Positions 40,297 through 48,211 of a DNA stretch of 48,211 nt are shown here, in pieces. The stretch's first letter is position 1. Each line of letters opens with the position of its first letter. The position numbers and the translations under genes were made by a program. The notes beneath the pieces are model-generated. The model saw only the letters and a list, made by a program, of their open reading frames with translations. It was not told where the DNA came from and ran no database searches. The stretch is taken from the NCBI GenBank assembly GCA_030040475.1, contig JASHTQ010000385.1:1-48211 (forward strand), in the 5' to 3' direction. Source of the stretch: Streptosporangiaceae bacterium. Its GTDB lineage: Bacteria > Actinomycetota > Actinomycetes > Streptosporangiales > Streptosporangiaceae.

Positions 40297-42649
40297 GCCT
40301 GGTCCCCGGCTGGCCGGGCACAGCGTGCGGCGCACCGACTTCGCCGAGAAGGTCACCGGCACCGCCAAGTACTGCGTTGACCTGACCGCCGAGGGCATGC
40401 TGCACGCCCGGGTGGTCCGCTCGGAGCGGCCGCACGCCAGGATCCTCGCCGTGCACACCGAGCAGGCCGCCGCCTCGCCCGGCGTGGTCGCGGTGCTGAC
40501 CAGCGCCGACCTGGAGGGCCTGTTCCCCAGGTTCGGCCACATCATCCCCGACCACTGCATCTTGGCCATCGGCAAGGTCCGCTACTACGGCGAACCGGTC
40601 GCCCTGGTGGTTGCCGAGACCCTGTTTCAGGCCGCCGACGCGGCCGAGCTTGTCACGGTGGACTACGAGGACCTGCCCGCGGTGCTGACCGCGGAGCAGG
40701 CGCTGCGGGCTGGCGCGCCACTCGTGCATGAGCGGTCATACGGGTCGGGCGGCGACACCTCGTTCCTCGACGGAGAGGCCACCGGGACGGGCTCCCGGTC
40801 CAATGTGGCGCACGAGGCGTCGGTCGAGTGGGGCGACGTGGACGCCGCGCTGGCCGACTCGGCCCTGGTGGTGCAGACCGAGGCGCTGTTCCCGATGCTG
40901 TACGCCTACGCGATGGAACCGTACAACGCACTCGCCTCCTACCGCGACGGCTCGCTGCTCGTGCACTCAACCGCGCAGCACCCGTTCATGGTCAGGGACG
41001 ACCTGGCCAGGATCTTCGGGCTGCCGCTGTCCAGGATCCGGGTGATCGCACCCTACCTCGGCGGCGGCTACGGCTCGAAGTCCTACACGAAGGTCGAGCC
41101 GATGGCGGCGGTGGCTTCGTGGGCCACCGGCCGGCCGGTCAAGCTTGTGCTCAACGTGGAGGAGTCCATCTACACCACCCGGGTGGACTCCGCGCGGGTG
41201 CGGATGCGCAGCGGCTTCGATGCCGACGGGCGGCTGCGGGCGCGGGACTGCGACATCGAGATGGACTCCGGCGCCTATGCGGATAACAGCCCGCTGGTGC
41301 TCGACAAGGCGGTGAACCGCTGTTTCGGCCCGTACCGTGTGCCGAACCTCCGGATCAGGGGCCGTTCGGTGTATACCAATACCTCGCCGGCGTCCTCCTA
41401 CCGCGGGTTCGGCGCGCCGCAAGGCGCGCTGGCGGGCGAGACGAACCTGGATCAGGCGGCCGGGCTGCTGGGCATCAGCCCGGCGGACATCCGGCGGCGG
41501 AACCTGGTGGGGCCGAAGGAGGAACTGCTGCCGGGCAAGCGGCCGATGGATGCGGACTTGCCCGCCGACCTCGACCTGCTCGTGGCCTCGCTGCAGGAGG
41601 GAGCCAGGCCGAGGGCGGGTGAGCTGTACGGCATCGGTTTCGCCTGTACCGCCTCGGACGCCGGCGCGTTCCCTGTCTCCACGGCGACGGTGCGACTGGC
41701 CACCGACGGCTCAGTGACCGTGCTGAGCGGCTCCACCGAGATGGGCCAGGGCAGCAAGACGGTGCTCGGCCTGATCGCGGCCGAGGAGCTCGGCGTAGAC
41801 CTGGCCGTGGTGCAGGTATTCCAGTCCGACACCTCCGCTACCTCCTACGAGCGCACTACAGGTGCCAGCAGGACCACCACGCTGACCGGGCTGGCCGTGC
41901 AGCGGGCCTGCGCGGACGTGCGCGCCAAGCTGCGCGAGATGGCCTCGGAGACGTTCGGCTGCGAGGCCGCCGAGGTCACGGTCGGCGAGGGCAGGGTGCG
42001 CGGCCCTGACGGTCAGGTAGTCAGCCTCGGCACCGCGGTCACCTCCTGGTTCGGGTCCAAGTCAGGCGAGGTGACCGGCGTCGGGATCGTTCGCAAGTCC
42101 GGCGAGACCGCCAGCATGCCGCCGTTCTGGGAGATCGGCATGGCCGGCCTGGCGCTGGCCGTCGATCCTGAGACCGGCCAGGTCCGGGTTGACCAGCTGG
42201 TCACGGTGGGCGATGTCGGCTTCGCGCTCAACCCGCAGGCTGTCGAGGGTCAGGACCTCGGCGCCGCGACCCAGGGTATCGGCATGGCGTTGTTCGAGGA
42301 ACTCGTCTACGACGGACCGCAGATCGTCAACCCGAACATCGTCGAGTACCGGGTGCCGAAGAGCACCGATCTGCCCCGCCGCATCGACACCATGATCGTC
42401 CAGCGCGCGGACGGCGTCGGCCCCTACGGCGCCAAGGGCAGCGGCGAGGGCGCGCTGAACCCGATGTCGGCCGCGGCTGCGACCGCGATCGCAAGGGCCA
42501 CCGGCCGGTGGTCGCTGCGGCTGCCGCTCACTCCGGAACGGGTGTGGCGGCTGATCCGCGAGAGCGCCGCGGACGGGACGGCTGCCGGCGTAACGGACGC
42601 CGAGCACACCGCGGCCGGGCCGGGCGCGACGGACACGGAACGAGGTTGA
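40283..42649 (+). CDS. Molybdenum hydroxylase, molybdopterin large subunit (not CO dehydrogenase)
   Basis: Catalytic subunit of 788 residues binding the molybdenum cofactor. It has ARVVRSERPHARI near the N-terminus, PYLGGGYGSK, SSYRGFGAPQGALAGE, GSTEMGQGSKT and PYGAKGSGEGALNP with the catalytic Glu that activates the Mo-bound water. The CO dehydrogenase loop AYxCSFR is absent and the aromatic/N-heterocycle-type YRGFGAPQ is present instead. The reaction is therefore probably hydroxylation of a ring carbon or aldehyde with water as the oxygen source. The GTG start lies inside the small-subunit gene. A cyclic amidohydrolase downstream could open the hydroxylated ring. Confidence 0.93.
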   Translation: MAETEPGPRLAGHSVRRTDFAEKVTGTAKYCVDLTAEGMLHARVVRSERPHARILAVHTEQAAASPGVVAVLTSADLEGLFPRFGHIIPDHCILAIGKVRYYGEPVALVVAETLFQAADAAELVTVDYEDLPAVLTAEQALRAGAPLVHERSYGSGGDTSFLDGEATGTGSRSNVAHEASVEWGDVDAALADSALVVQTEALFPMLYAYAMEPYNALASYRDGSLLVHSTAQHPFMVRDDLARIFGLPLSRIRVIAPYLGGGYGSKSYTKVEPMAAVASWATGRPVKLVLNVEESIYTTRVDSARVRMRSGFDADGRLRARDCDIEMDSGAYADNSPLVLDKAVNRCFGPYRVPNLRIRGRSVYTNTSPASSYRGFGAPQGALAGETNLDQAAGLLGISPADIRRRNLVGPKEELLPGKRPMDADLPADLDLLVASLQEGARPRAGELYGIGFACTASDAGAFPVSTATVRLATDGSVTVLSGSTEMGQGSKTVLGLIAAEELGVDLAVVQVFQSDTSATSYERTTGASRTTTLTGLAVQRACADVRAKLREMASETFGCEAAEVTVGEGRVRGPDGQVVSLGTAVTSWFGSKSGEVTGVGIVRKSGETASMPPFWEIGMAGLALAVDPETGQVRVDQLVTVGDVGFALNPQAVEGQDLGAATQGIGMALFEELVYDGPQIVNPNIVEYRVPKSTDLPRRIDTMIVQRADGVGPYGAKGSGEGALNPMSAAAATAIARATGRWSLRLPLTPERVWRLIRESAADGTAAGVTDAEHTAAGPGATDTERG

Positions 42650-42652
42650 TGC

Positions 42653-43624
42653 ATGCGGAGCCAGACGGTCTCCTTCTACAGCGAGGGATGCAGGATCAGC
42701 GCGCTGTGGCGCCAACCGGACGACCCGCCGGCCTTCGGACGCTGGCCGGCCATCGTGCAGGGTCCTGGCTGGCTTGGTCTTAAGGACGCGAAGCTCTACG
42801 TCAGGTATCACGAGGCGCTGACTGCGGCCGGGTTCGGCGTGCTGATCTTCGACTACCGGGGCTTCGGCGAGTCCGAGGGCGACTACGGCAGGCTCTCGCC
42901 CGCCAGCCAGCTCCGCGACCTGGTCAACGCCGTCACCTACCTGACCACCCGCCAGGACGTGGACCCGGATGCGCTCGGGGTATTCGGCACCGGCGGTACC
43001 GGCGGCGGCAATGCGGTACTGCTGGCCGCCGCGGATCCGCGGATCCGCGCTGCGGTCAGCCAGGTTCCAGTCGCCGACGGAGCCGACTGGCTGCACCGGA
43101 TGCGCTCCGAGCACGAGTGGCTGGCCTTCCTTGCCGCGCTGGCCGAGGATCAGCGCCAGCGCGTGCTGACCGGAAGGGGCCGCCTGGTCAGCCCCCGCGA
43201 GGAGATCATGGTGGCCACGCCGGAACGGCGCGCCACCGCGGTCAAGTCGGACGTGGACGACCGGATCCCGGCCAAGGTCCCGCTGGCCGCCGCGGCGGAG
43301 ATCCTCGCCTACAGGCCGGTCGACGCGGCGGCGGGGCTGACGACCCCGCTGCTGGTCATCGGGGTGGAGGACGACGCGACCACCCCGACCGATCATGCCG
43401 TGCGGTTGTACCGGGCCGCGCGCGGTCCGCGATCGCTGATCATGCAGCGGCACGCCACCCACTACGGCGCCTACGACCAGTACTGGGAGCAAGTCACGCC
43501 CCGGATCGTGGGCTGGTTTCTTGACTACGTCAGGCCGGCCGGCCTGGTGATCAGGTCGGTCGGCCATGGCACCACGGATCATCGCGAGACAGCGGATGCA
43601 GAGACAGTGGAGGTTCTTACGTGA
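42653..43624 (+). CDS. Alpha/beta hydrolase fold protein with altered nucleophile elbow
   Basis: A 323-residue alpha/beta hydrolase. It has VLIFDYRGFGESEG near 63-76, a dienelactone/CocE-like layout, GVEDDATTPTDHA with the acid Asp, and QRHATHYGAY with the base His. The nucleophile elbow reads GTGGTGGG (112-119) with no Ser; Thr116 could take its place, or the protein is not a classical hydrolase. GAGG lies 7 nt before the ATG. It overlaps the next gene by 4 nt (GTGA). Reported alternatives for such folds are C-C hydrolases or cofactor-free oxygenases. Confidence 0.82.
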   Translation: MRSQTVSFYSEGCRISALWRQPDDPPAFGRWPAIVQGPGWLGLKDAKLYVRYHEALTAAGFGVLIFDYRGFGESEGDYGRLSPASQLRDLVNAVTYLTTRQDVDPDALGVFGTGGTGGGNAVLLAAADPRIRAAVSQVPVADGADWLHRMRSEHEWLAFLAALAEDQRQRVLTGRGRLVSPREEIMVATPERRATAVKSDVDDRIPAKVPLAAAAEILAYRPVDAAAGLTTPLLVIGVEDDATTPTDHAVRLYRAARGPRSLIMQRHATHYGAYDQYWEQVTPRIVGWFLDYVRPAGLVIRSVGHGTTDHRETADAETVEVLT

Positions 43625-45024
43625 CGATCGACCTACGGGTATCCGGCGGCCAGGTGTTCACCCCGGGCGGGCTGGCCGAAGCCGACCTGCTGGTGAGCGA
43701 GGGCACGATCGCCGGGATCGTCCGGCCCGAGGTGCCAGCCGAGGCTGTGCGGACCATCGACGCGACCGGCCAGTTCGTGCTGCCCGGGATGGTCGACGTC
43801 CACGTGCACCTGCGCGAGCCCGGGTTCACCCACAAGGAGGACATCACGACCGCGACCGCCGCTGCGGCCGCCGGGGGAGTGACCACCGTGTTCGGCATGC
43901 CGAACCTGAACCCGCCGACCACCACGGCGGAGGCGCTCGCCGACGTGCTGGTCAGCTACGCGGCCAAGTCGATCGTCGACTACAACCACAATCCGGCGGC
44001 CACCGACCCGGCCGAGGTGGAGAAGATGGCCGGGCTCGGCATCAGGGCCTACAAGATCTACATGGTGGTGGACAGCGGTCGCACCTACCCCCACCCGGCG
44101 GGCACCGGGATGCACGATCACGGGGACCTGCTGCGGGCGATGGACGAGATCGCAAGGACCGGCCTCCGGCTCATCATCCACCCGCACGACCAGGCGCTGA
44201 TGGACTACTTCGAGGGCCAGTACCTGGCCAGAGGCGAGAATACGCCGCAGGCGTATGCCAAGACGCTAGCGGCCCGCGAGGGAGTGATCTGGGACACCGC
44301 GGTGGACACGGTGTTGCGGCTGGCCGAGGCGTCCGGCTGTCCGGTGCACATCGCGCACATGCAGACCCGGCGGGCGATCGACGCGGTGCGCCGGGCGAAG
44401 AGCCGCGGCATCGACGTCACCTGTGAGGTCAACCACTGGGCGCTGTTCCTCTCCCGCTGGGAGCACGTGGAGAGGCTGGGTCCGTACGCGCTGTCTTACT
44501 GGGTGCCCGACGACGCGCGGGAAGCGGTCTGGGAGGGACTGAACGACGGAACGATCGACGTCTGCTCCTCCGACCACGCGCCGCACACTAGGGAAGAGAA
44601 GGAAATCGGCTGGGAGAAGATGTGGTCCTGCCACACCGGAACTCCCGGCATCCAGCATTACTACCCGCTGCTGCTGGACGCCGTGGCCACGAACCAGATC
44701 AGCCTTGAGCGGGCGGTGGACTCGGTGGCCAGCAGGCCTGCCAGGGCGTTCGGCCTGGCCGCCACCAAGGGTTCGCTCACGCCAGGTCTCGACGCCGATT
44801 TCGTCCTCGCGGACCTGAACGCGAACTGGACCATCAGCAACGCTGACGTGCTCTCCCGCTGCGGCTGGACGCCGTACGACGGGGTGACCTCCCGGGCGCG
44901 CATCACCCAGACCTACGTACGTGGGGTGCCTGTCTACTCCGGCGGCAAGGTCACCGGGATGCCAGGACATGGTCGGCAAGCCACCGCGCAGCGGCTCGCA
45001 ACGAATACAAGGATCGGTGACTGA
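43621..45024 (+). CDS. Dihydroorotase/allantoinase-type cyclic amidohydrolase
   Basis: Metal-dependent cyclic amidase of 467 residues. DVHVHLREPG (59-68) is the dihydroorotase signature; AYKIYMVV carries the carboxylated Lys near 148, and HPHDQ, PVHIAHMQT and CSSDHAPH provide the remaining ligands and the catalytic Asp. This family opens cyclic ureides and imides such as dihydroorotate, hydantoin and allantoin. Pyrimidine synthesis genes are absent, so a catabolic ring-opening role beside the molybdenum hydroxylase is more likely. The GTG start overlaps the preceding stop. Confidence 0.9.
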   Translation: MTIDLRVSGGQVFTPGGLAEADLLVSEGTIAGIVRPEVPAEAVRTIDATGQFVLPGMVDVHVHLREPGFTHKEDITTATAAAAAGGVTTVFGMPNLNPPTTTAEALADVLVSYAAKSIVDYNHNPAATDPAEVEKMAGLGIRAYKIYMVVDSGRTYPHPAGTGMHDHGDLLRAMDEIARTGLRLIIHPHDQALMDYFEGQYLARGENTPQAYAKTLAAREGVIWDTAVDTVLRLAEASGCPVHIAHMQTRRAIDAVRRAKSRGIDVTCEVNHWALFLSRWEHVERLGPYALSYWVPDDAREAVWEGLNDGTIDVCSSDHAPHTREEKEIGWEKMWSCHTGTPGIQHYYPLLLDAVATNQISLERAVDSVASRPARAFGLAATKGSLTPGLDADFVLADLNANWTISNADVLSRCGWTPYDGVTSRARITQTYVRGVPVYSGGKVTGMPGHGRQATAQRLATNTRIGD

Positions 45025-45999
45025 ATGAAATTCGGACTGCTGCTACCGCACTTCGGCGAGCATGCAAGCCGCGACAAGCTGCTGGTCGGCGCCAGACGCG
45101 CGGAGGAACTCGGCTTCGACTCGGTCTGGGTCAGGGATCACCTGGTCTTCGAGCCGCACGGCGAGATGGAGAAGCCCGACAGGACGTTCTACGACGCGCT
45201 GACCACGCTCACCGCGATCGGCGCCGTCACCGAGCGGATCGAGCTGGGCACCGGCTCGCTCATCCCGTTCCGGCACCCGCTGGTCACCGCGCTGATGGCG
45301 GGAACGATCACCCAGCTCGCCGGGCCGCGGCTGATCTTCGGCTTCGGGGCCGGCACTTACGACCACGAATTCGACGCGGTCGGCTGGGGGGGCAGGGACC
45401 GGGTAGAGCTGGTCCGGTCGAACGCCAAGATCCTCCGCCTGGTGGCCGCGGCCAACGACGTCAGCTATGCCGACGGCTGCTTCACGTTCAACGGCGTGAC
45501 CATCGAGCCCAAGCCGGTCGGCGGGCCGGTGCCGTTCTGGTACTGCGGCGCCACTCCAAGGTCGGCGCGGCTCGCGGTGGAGTTCTGCGACGGCTGGATG
45601 CCGGGCAGGATCAGCCTGGCCACGCTGGCCAAGCGGATCGAGGCCATCCGGGCCATGGAGCAGGACCAGGGCAAGGATCCCATCACGATCGCGGTGATCC
45701 CGCCGACGTCCATCGAGGAAAGCCGCGAAGAGGCGCTCAAGCACGTCAACATCCCGGGCCTGCTGGCCTGGGCGAACAAGGCAAAGTTTGCGGTGAAGCC
45801 GCCGTCGGGCAGCTACCAGACGGTGGAAGATCTGGAGGGCCAGCTCATCGTGGGGAACCCCGCTGAAGCCGTGGAAGAGATCCGCAAGTTCGAGCGGCTA
45901 GGCGTCGAGCATCTGGTCTTCGACTTCCGGTTCAAGTTTGACCGGTGGTTCGACCAGATCGAGCTGCTGGGCGCCGAAGTCCTGCCGAAGTTCAGGTGA
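45025..45999 (+). CDS. LLM-class flavin-dependent oxidoreductase
   Basis: A 324-residue luciferase-like monooxygenase-fold protein. The N-terminal MKFGLLLPHFGEHASRDKL, VWVRDHLVF, ELGTGSLIPFRHPLVTAL and IFGFGAGTYDHEF are typical of the F420- or FMN-using group. The ATG follows the previous stop directly (TGAATG). Such enzymes oxidise alcohols or monooxygenate small organics. Whether it uses FMN or F420 is not decided by sequence alone. Confidence 0.86.
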   Translation: MKFGLLLPHFGEHASRDKLLVGARRAEELGFDSVWVRDHLVFEPHGEMEKPDRTFYDALTTLTAIGAVTERIELGTGSLIPFRHPLVTALMAGTITQLAGPRLIFGFGAGTYDHEFDAVGWGGRDRVELVRSNAKILRLVAAANDVSYADGCFTFNGVTIEPKPVGGPVPFWYCGATPRSARLAVEFCDGWMPGRISLATLAKRIEAIRAMEQDQGKDPITIAVIPPTSIEESREEALKHVNIPGLLAWANKAKFAVKPPSGSYQTVEDLEGQLIVGNPAEAVEEIRKFERLGVEHLVFDFRFKFDRWFDQIELLGAEVLPKFR

Positions 46000-46003
46000 T
46001 CTC

Positions 46004-46978
46004 GTGAAATTCGCCTGGTTGTGCAGCCACGAGTCCTATCAGCCGGAGGATCTCGTCGAACAGGCGGTGGCGGCGGAAGAAGTCGGATTCGACGTAGTTC
46101 TCGGCTCGGATCACTTCCACCCCTGGGTTGACGACACCTCCGCTGCCGGATTCGTCTGGTCATGGCTGGGTACAGTGGCGGCCCGGACCAGCCGGGTACA
46201 GCTCGGCACGGCCGTAACCTGCCCGCTTTTCCACTACCACCCGGCGCTTGTCGCGCAGGCGGCGGCCACGGTGGACCGGCTCTCCGGCGGGAGGCTGCTG
46301 CTGGGCGTCGGCACCGGCGAGGCCATCAACGAGCGGCCGCTCGGCTTCGAGTTTCCCGGCTACCAGGAACGGCAGGCCCGGATGAAGGAGGCGCTGGAGA
46401 TCATCCACCGGCTGTTCGGCGGCGAGAAGCTCTCCTTCGAGGGGGACTACTACACCACCGAGACGGCCAGGCTCTACTCCCCGCCGGCCCACCAGGTGCC
46501 GGTGCTAATGGCTGCGGGCGGCCCCAAGTCCGCCGAGTTCGCCGGACGGTACGCCGACGGCATCATCACCAGCGTGAAGCAGCCCGAGGACACGGTGTCC
46601 AAGGTCATCGAACCGTACCGGCGCGCGGCGGACGAGTCGGGCGCGCCGGACCTGGTGCTCGCCACCCGGTGGACGGTGCTGGCCGATAACCAGGCCGACG
46701 CCTGGCGGGCGCTGTCCTCCATGCGCGGACTGCGTGCCCCCGGTCGGCTTGAGGCCGCCGATCCTGCCAACCTGCGCGCCAGGGCCGATGCCATGGACCG
46801 TGGCGAGGTGCTTGGCAGCTATACGGTGGTCAGCGACCCGGACGCTCTGGTCGAGGCATACCGGCCGCTGGTGCACGACGTCGGCGCCGACATCGTCTCC
46901 ATCCAGGTAGCCTCGGCCGATCCGCTGGCAACCTTGCGGATGATCGGCGAACACGTGCTCCCCAAGCTCCGCTCGTAG
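46004..46978 (+). CDS. F420-dependent oxidoreductase, glucose-6-phosphate dehydrogenase-like
   Basis: A 324-residue luciferase-like-fold enzyme closely following the F420-dependent glucose-6-phosphate dehydrogenase family. It has GSDHFHPWVD near 34-43, FVWSWLGTVAARTSRVQLGTAVTCP, YHPALVAQAAATVDRLSGGRLLLGVGTGEAINERPLG, and GDYYTTETARLYSPP. The His and Trp of the first motif are cofactor/catalytic residues in FGD. The GTG lies 4 nt after the previous stop and is preferred over an upstream frame extension inside that gene. A true glucose-6-phosphate substrate is doubtful in this setting; it may reduce or oxidise a pathway alcohol. Confidence 0.87.
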   Translation: MKFAWLCSHESYQPEDLVEQAVAAEEVGFDVVLGSDHFHPWVDDTSAAGFVWSWLGTVAARTSRVQLGTAVTCPLFHYHPALVAQAAATVDRLSGGRLLLGVGTGEAINERPLGFEFPGYQERQARMKEALEIIHRLFGGEKLSFEGDYYTTETARLYSPPAHQVPVLMAAGGPKSAEFAGRYADGIITSVKQPEDTVSKVIEPYRRAADESGAPDLVLATRWTVLADNQADAWRALSSMRGLRAPGRLEAADPANLRARADAMDRGEVLGSYTVVSDPDALVEAYRPLVHDVGADIVSIQVASADPLATLRMIGEHVLPKLRS

Positions 46979-46991
46979 CTCCATCCGAAGA

Positions 46992-47074
46992 AAAGGAGGT
47001 ACGTTCGCGTCAGCACCCCGGCTGCCATCGCGCCTGCTAGCCGCGGCACCCGCCCTGGTGCGACGGAGCGCTGA
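46992..47074 (+). pseudogene. Ribosome site followed by an ORF without a start codon
   Basis: A perfect AAAGGAGGT (46992-47000) is followed 8 nt later by GTC at 47009, then 21 sense codons ending at TGA (47072-47074), reading VSTPAAIAPASRGTRPGATER. No ATG, GTG or TTG stands at usable distance. It looks like the head of a gene whose start has mutated or whose body has been lost; a non-coding transcript is the alternative. Confidence 0.3.
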
Positions 47075-47082
47075 TAACCCGG

Positions 47083-47088
47083 TATGCT
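47083..47088 (+). promoter_or_regulatory. Probable -10 of the tRNA-Ala gene
   Basis: TATGCT lies 37 nt before the tRNA, in a locally AT-richer stretch. The -35 17 nt upstream (GCGACG) is poor, so only the -10 is offered. Confidence 0.4.
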
Positions 47089-47124
47089 ATCTGCGTTCCA
47101 GCCGGTGGCCATGAGCCATCGGGA

Positions 47125-47197
<73 letters not shown>

Positions 47198-47227
47198 CAG
47201 GGTTTTTCGATTCTCTGTTCTGGGCCA

Positions 47228-47248
47228 AAGTGCCTAATCAAGTGCCTA
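47228..47248. repeat. Direct repeat AAGTGCCTA x2 between tRNA and integrase
   Basis: AAGTGCCTA at 47228-47236 and 47240-47248, 12 bp apart, the second overlapping the integrase stop codon. The position fits integrase arm-type binding sites; this is inference. Confidence 0.5.
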
Positions 47249-48211
47249 CGCGCTCGCGGTCTTGCTACGCTGCTCGCTTGCGTCGTCTGCAACGCCGTCG
47301 AAGATGCTGTCCATGACGGTGGCTCCACCGCGGATGGCGGGCACGATCACGTGCCGGTAGACGGTCTCGGTGACGTGCGTGGATCTGTGGCCGACCGTGT
47401 CGCTGATGTCCTGAATCGGGACGCCGTTGCTGCTCATGATGGACACGGCCGTGTGCCGTCCCTCGTGTGCGTGCCAGTGGCCGATTCCGGCTCGCCTGGT
47501 CATCCGGCTGAACCGCCAGTTGAGCGCGTCACGGCTGTACTGGCGTCCGTCCTCGTGGCAGAAGACGAGGTTGGTGTCCTGCCATGCCTCGCCAGCCGCG
47601 AGCCGCTCGGCGGCCTGGCGCTTCCCGTGCGCCGCGAGGACGTCGATCGCGCGCTTGGGCAGGACGAGAGAGCGCCTCGACTGCGGCGTCTTGGTGTCGC
47701 CGTCTCGCCTGGTCGAGCGCCAGACGTGGATTACGCCGTGGTCCAGGTCCACGTGATCCCAGGTGAGCGCGCGTAGCTCGCCGGGCCGTAGGCCGAGGGT
47801 GATGGCCAGCACGAAGAGCGCCTCAAGCCGCGGGCTCGCATCGGCGTCGACGCCGAGTTGAGCGCGGCAGGCGCGGCAGGTCGCGTCCCTCAGGTCGCCG
47901 CTGATCCCGGTTGCCTTCGCGTTCTTGCGCGGTTTGCTGCCGCACGCGACCCGGTTGTCTTCGGTCGCCGCGTGGGTGGCGGCTGTTTTGGCCTCGCCGA
48001 TCCTGATCACCTTGACGTATGCGGTCGTCGTGGCCCCGGCTGTCGCGAGAACCCTGCCCGCCTGTTCCTCGGTCATGGCCCGCGACGGACGCCCCGGTCG
48101 CCCTTCGGGCAGGTCAACGAGTTCGATGACGTTCTTGCCGATGAGTTCGTGCTTCTGGGCACGGCGGATGGAGCGGCGGAGCGTGCTCTTGATCATCATC
48201 AGCGAGCGTTT
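47246..48211 (-). CDS. Tyrosine-type site-specific integrase (5' end outside window)
   Basis: Phage/integrative-element recombinase that cuts and joins att sites. The frame is open to the right edge; ATG 48199 would begin in mid core-binding domain, so the true start is probably outside. Counting from that ATG, catalytic residues are Arg138 (GLRPGELRALTW), His245-x-x-Arg248 (HEGRHT), His271 (GHRSTH) and nucleophile Tyr281 (TVYRH). Between the two domains, residues about 70-115 carry an insertion with His76, Cys86, Cys108 and Cys111 spaced like a zinc ribbon, which typical integrases lack. It lies beside tRNA-Ala, suggesting an element extending rightward. Confidence 0.9.
   Translation of the reverse strand, partial: KRSLMMIKSTLRRSIRRAQKHELIGKNVIELVDLPEGRPGRPSRAMTEEQAGRVLATAGATTTAYVKVIRIGEAKTAATHAATEDNRVACGSKPRKNAKATGISGDLRDATCRACRAQLGVDADASPRLEALFVLAITLGLRPGELRALTWDHVDLDHGVIHVWRSTRRDGDTKTPQSRRSLVLPKRAIDVLAAHGKRQAAERLAAGEAWQDTNLVFCHEDGRQYSRDALNWRFSRMTRRAGIGHWHAHEGRHTAVSIMSSNGVPIQDISDTVGHRSTHVTETVYRHVIVPAIRGGATVMDSIFDGVADDASEQRSKTASA

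Noticed and set aside
40283..42649. Aerobic CO dehydrogenase (CoxL)
   Set aside because: Gene order resembles cox, but the AYxCSFR active-site loop is missing and a YRGFGAPQ-type loop is present.
43621..45024. Biosynthetic dihydroorotase (pyrC)
   Set aside because: No pyr genes adjoin it; operon context with a molybdenum hydroxylase indicates catabolism.

Overview
The window looks like chromosomal DNA of a high-GC actinobacterium. Third codon positions are strongly G/C, GTG and TTG starts are frequent, the tRNA does not encode its CCA end, and one protein closely matches the F420-dependent glucose-6-phosphate dehydrogenase family. Almost everything is catabolic: about 38 genes in tight, often 4-nt-overlapping operons, plus one solute importer. 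Names below are family assignments made by eye from sequence; substrates are inferred. Layout, left to right. (A) 1-10.4 kb, all on +: an MBL-fold hydrolase (cut by the window edge), a D-2-hydroxyacid dehydrogenase, a mandelate racemase-subgroup enolase-superfamily enzyme with its full catalytic set, an AtuA/DUF1446 protein with its DUF4387 partner, and an amidohydrolase. A PhyH dioxygenase, a second 2-hydroxyacid dehydrogenase and a tcuAB-like tricarballylate dehydrogenase pair follow. Two promoters here (before phyH and tcuA) share an operator architecture, GYATAC-N4-GTATRC. (B) 10.4-11.7 kb: gene-free DNA with short tandem repeats, ending in a strong promoter. (C) 11.7-21.2 kb, +: a lipoprotein solute-binding protein, ATPase and fused double permease (ABC importer); an FMN 2-hydroxyacid oxidase and aldehyde dehydrogenase; a cupin and an amidohydrolase. 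(D) 21.1-23.1 kb, -: a Fur-family regulator and a two-subunit TPP-dependent 2-oxoacid decarboxylase (ComDE-like), in DNA that looks AT-richer and is bracketed by two direct copies of a GC-rich hairpin repeat. (E) 23.5-26.8 kb, -: a hydroxycinnamoyl-CoA hydratase/lyase-like enzyme and two overlapping family III CoA transferases. (F) 27.2-36.0 kb, +: a GntR/FCD regulator, then an operon with an EutA-type ATPase (no EutBC present), a bicupin, RidA, a YtcJ-like amidohydrolase, an Ldh_2 dehydrogenase and a gamma-glutamyltransferase. (G) 36.0-38.3 kb, -: an amidase and a methyltransferase. (H) 38.5-47.0 kb, +: a CoxG-like protein, a three-subunit molybdenum hydroxylase, an alpha/beta hydrolase, a dihydroorotase-type cyclic amidohydrolase and two luciferase-like/F420 oxidoreductases. 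(I) 47.1 kb to the end: tRNA-Ala(GGC), then a tyrosine integrase on -, probably the edge of an integrated element running off the window. How the genes could work together (inference): regions C-E contain an alpha-hydroxyacid oxidase, a 2-oxoacid decarboxylase, an aldehyde dehydrogenase, CoA transferases and an HCHL-like lyase, the step types of a mandelate-like or arylpropanoid-like breakdown. Regions F-H resemble N-heterocycle or amide breakdown (ring hydroxylation, cyclic amide opening, amide and gamma-glutamyl cleavage). A 13-bp motif, GRATRCSWTATYC, overlaps the -10 box at the same offset in three promoters (11589, 13069, 19274). Half-sites of the form GGATAC recur before most other operons from 11 to 38.5 kb, including the GntR gene itself. 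This points to one local regulon and is the strongest non-gene signal in the window.
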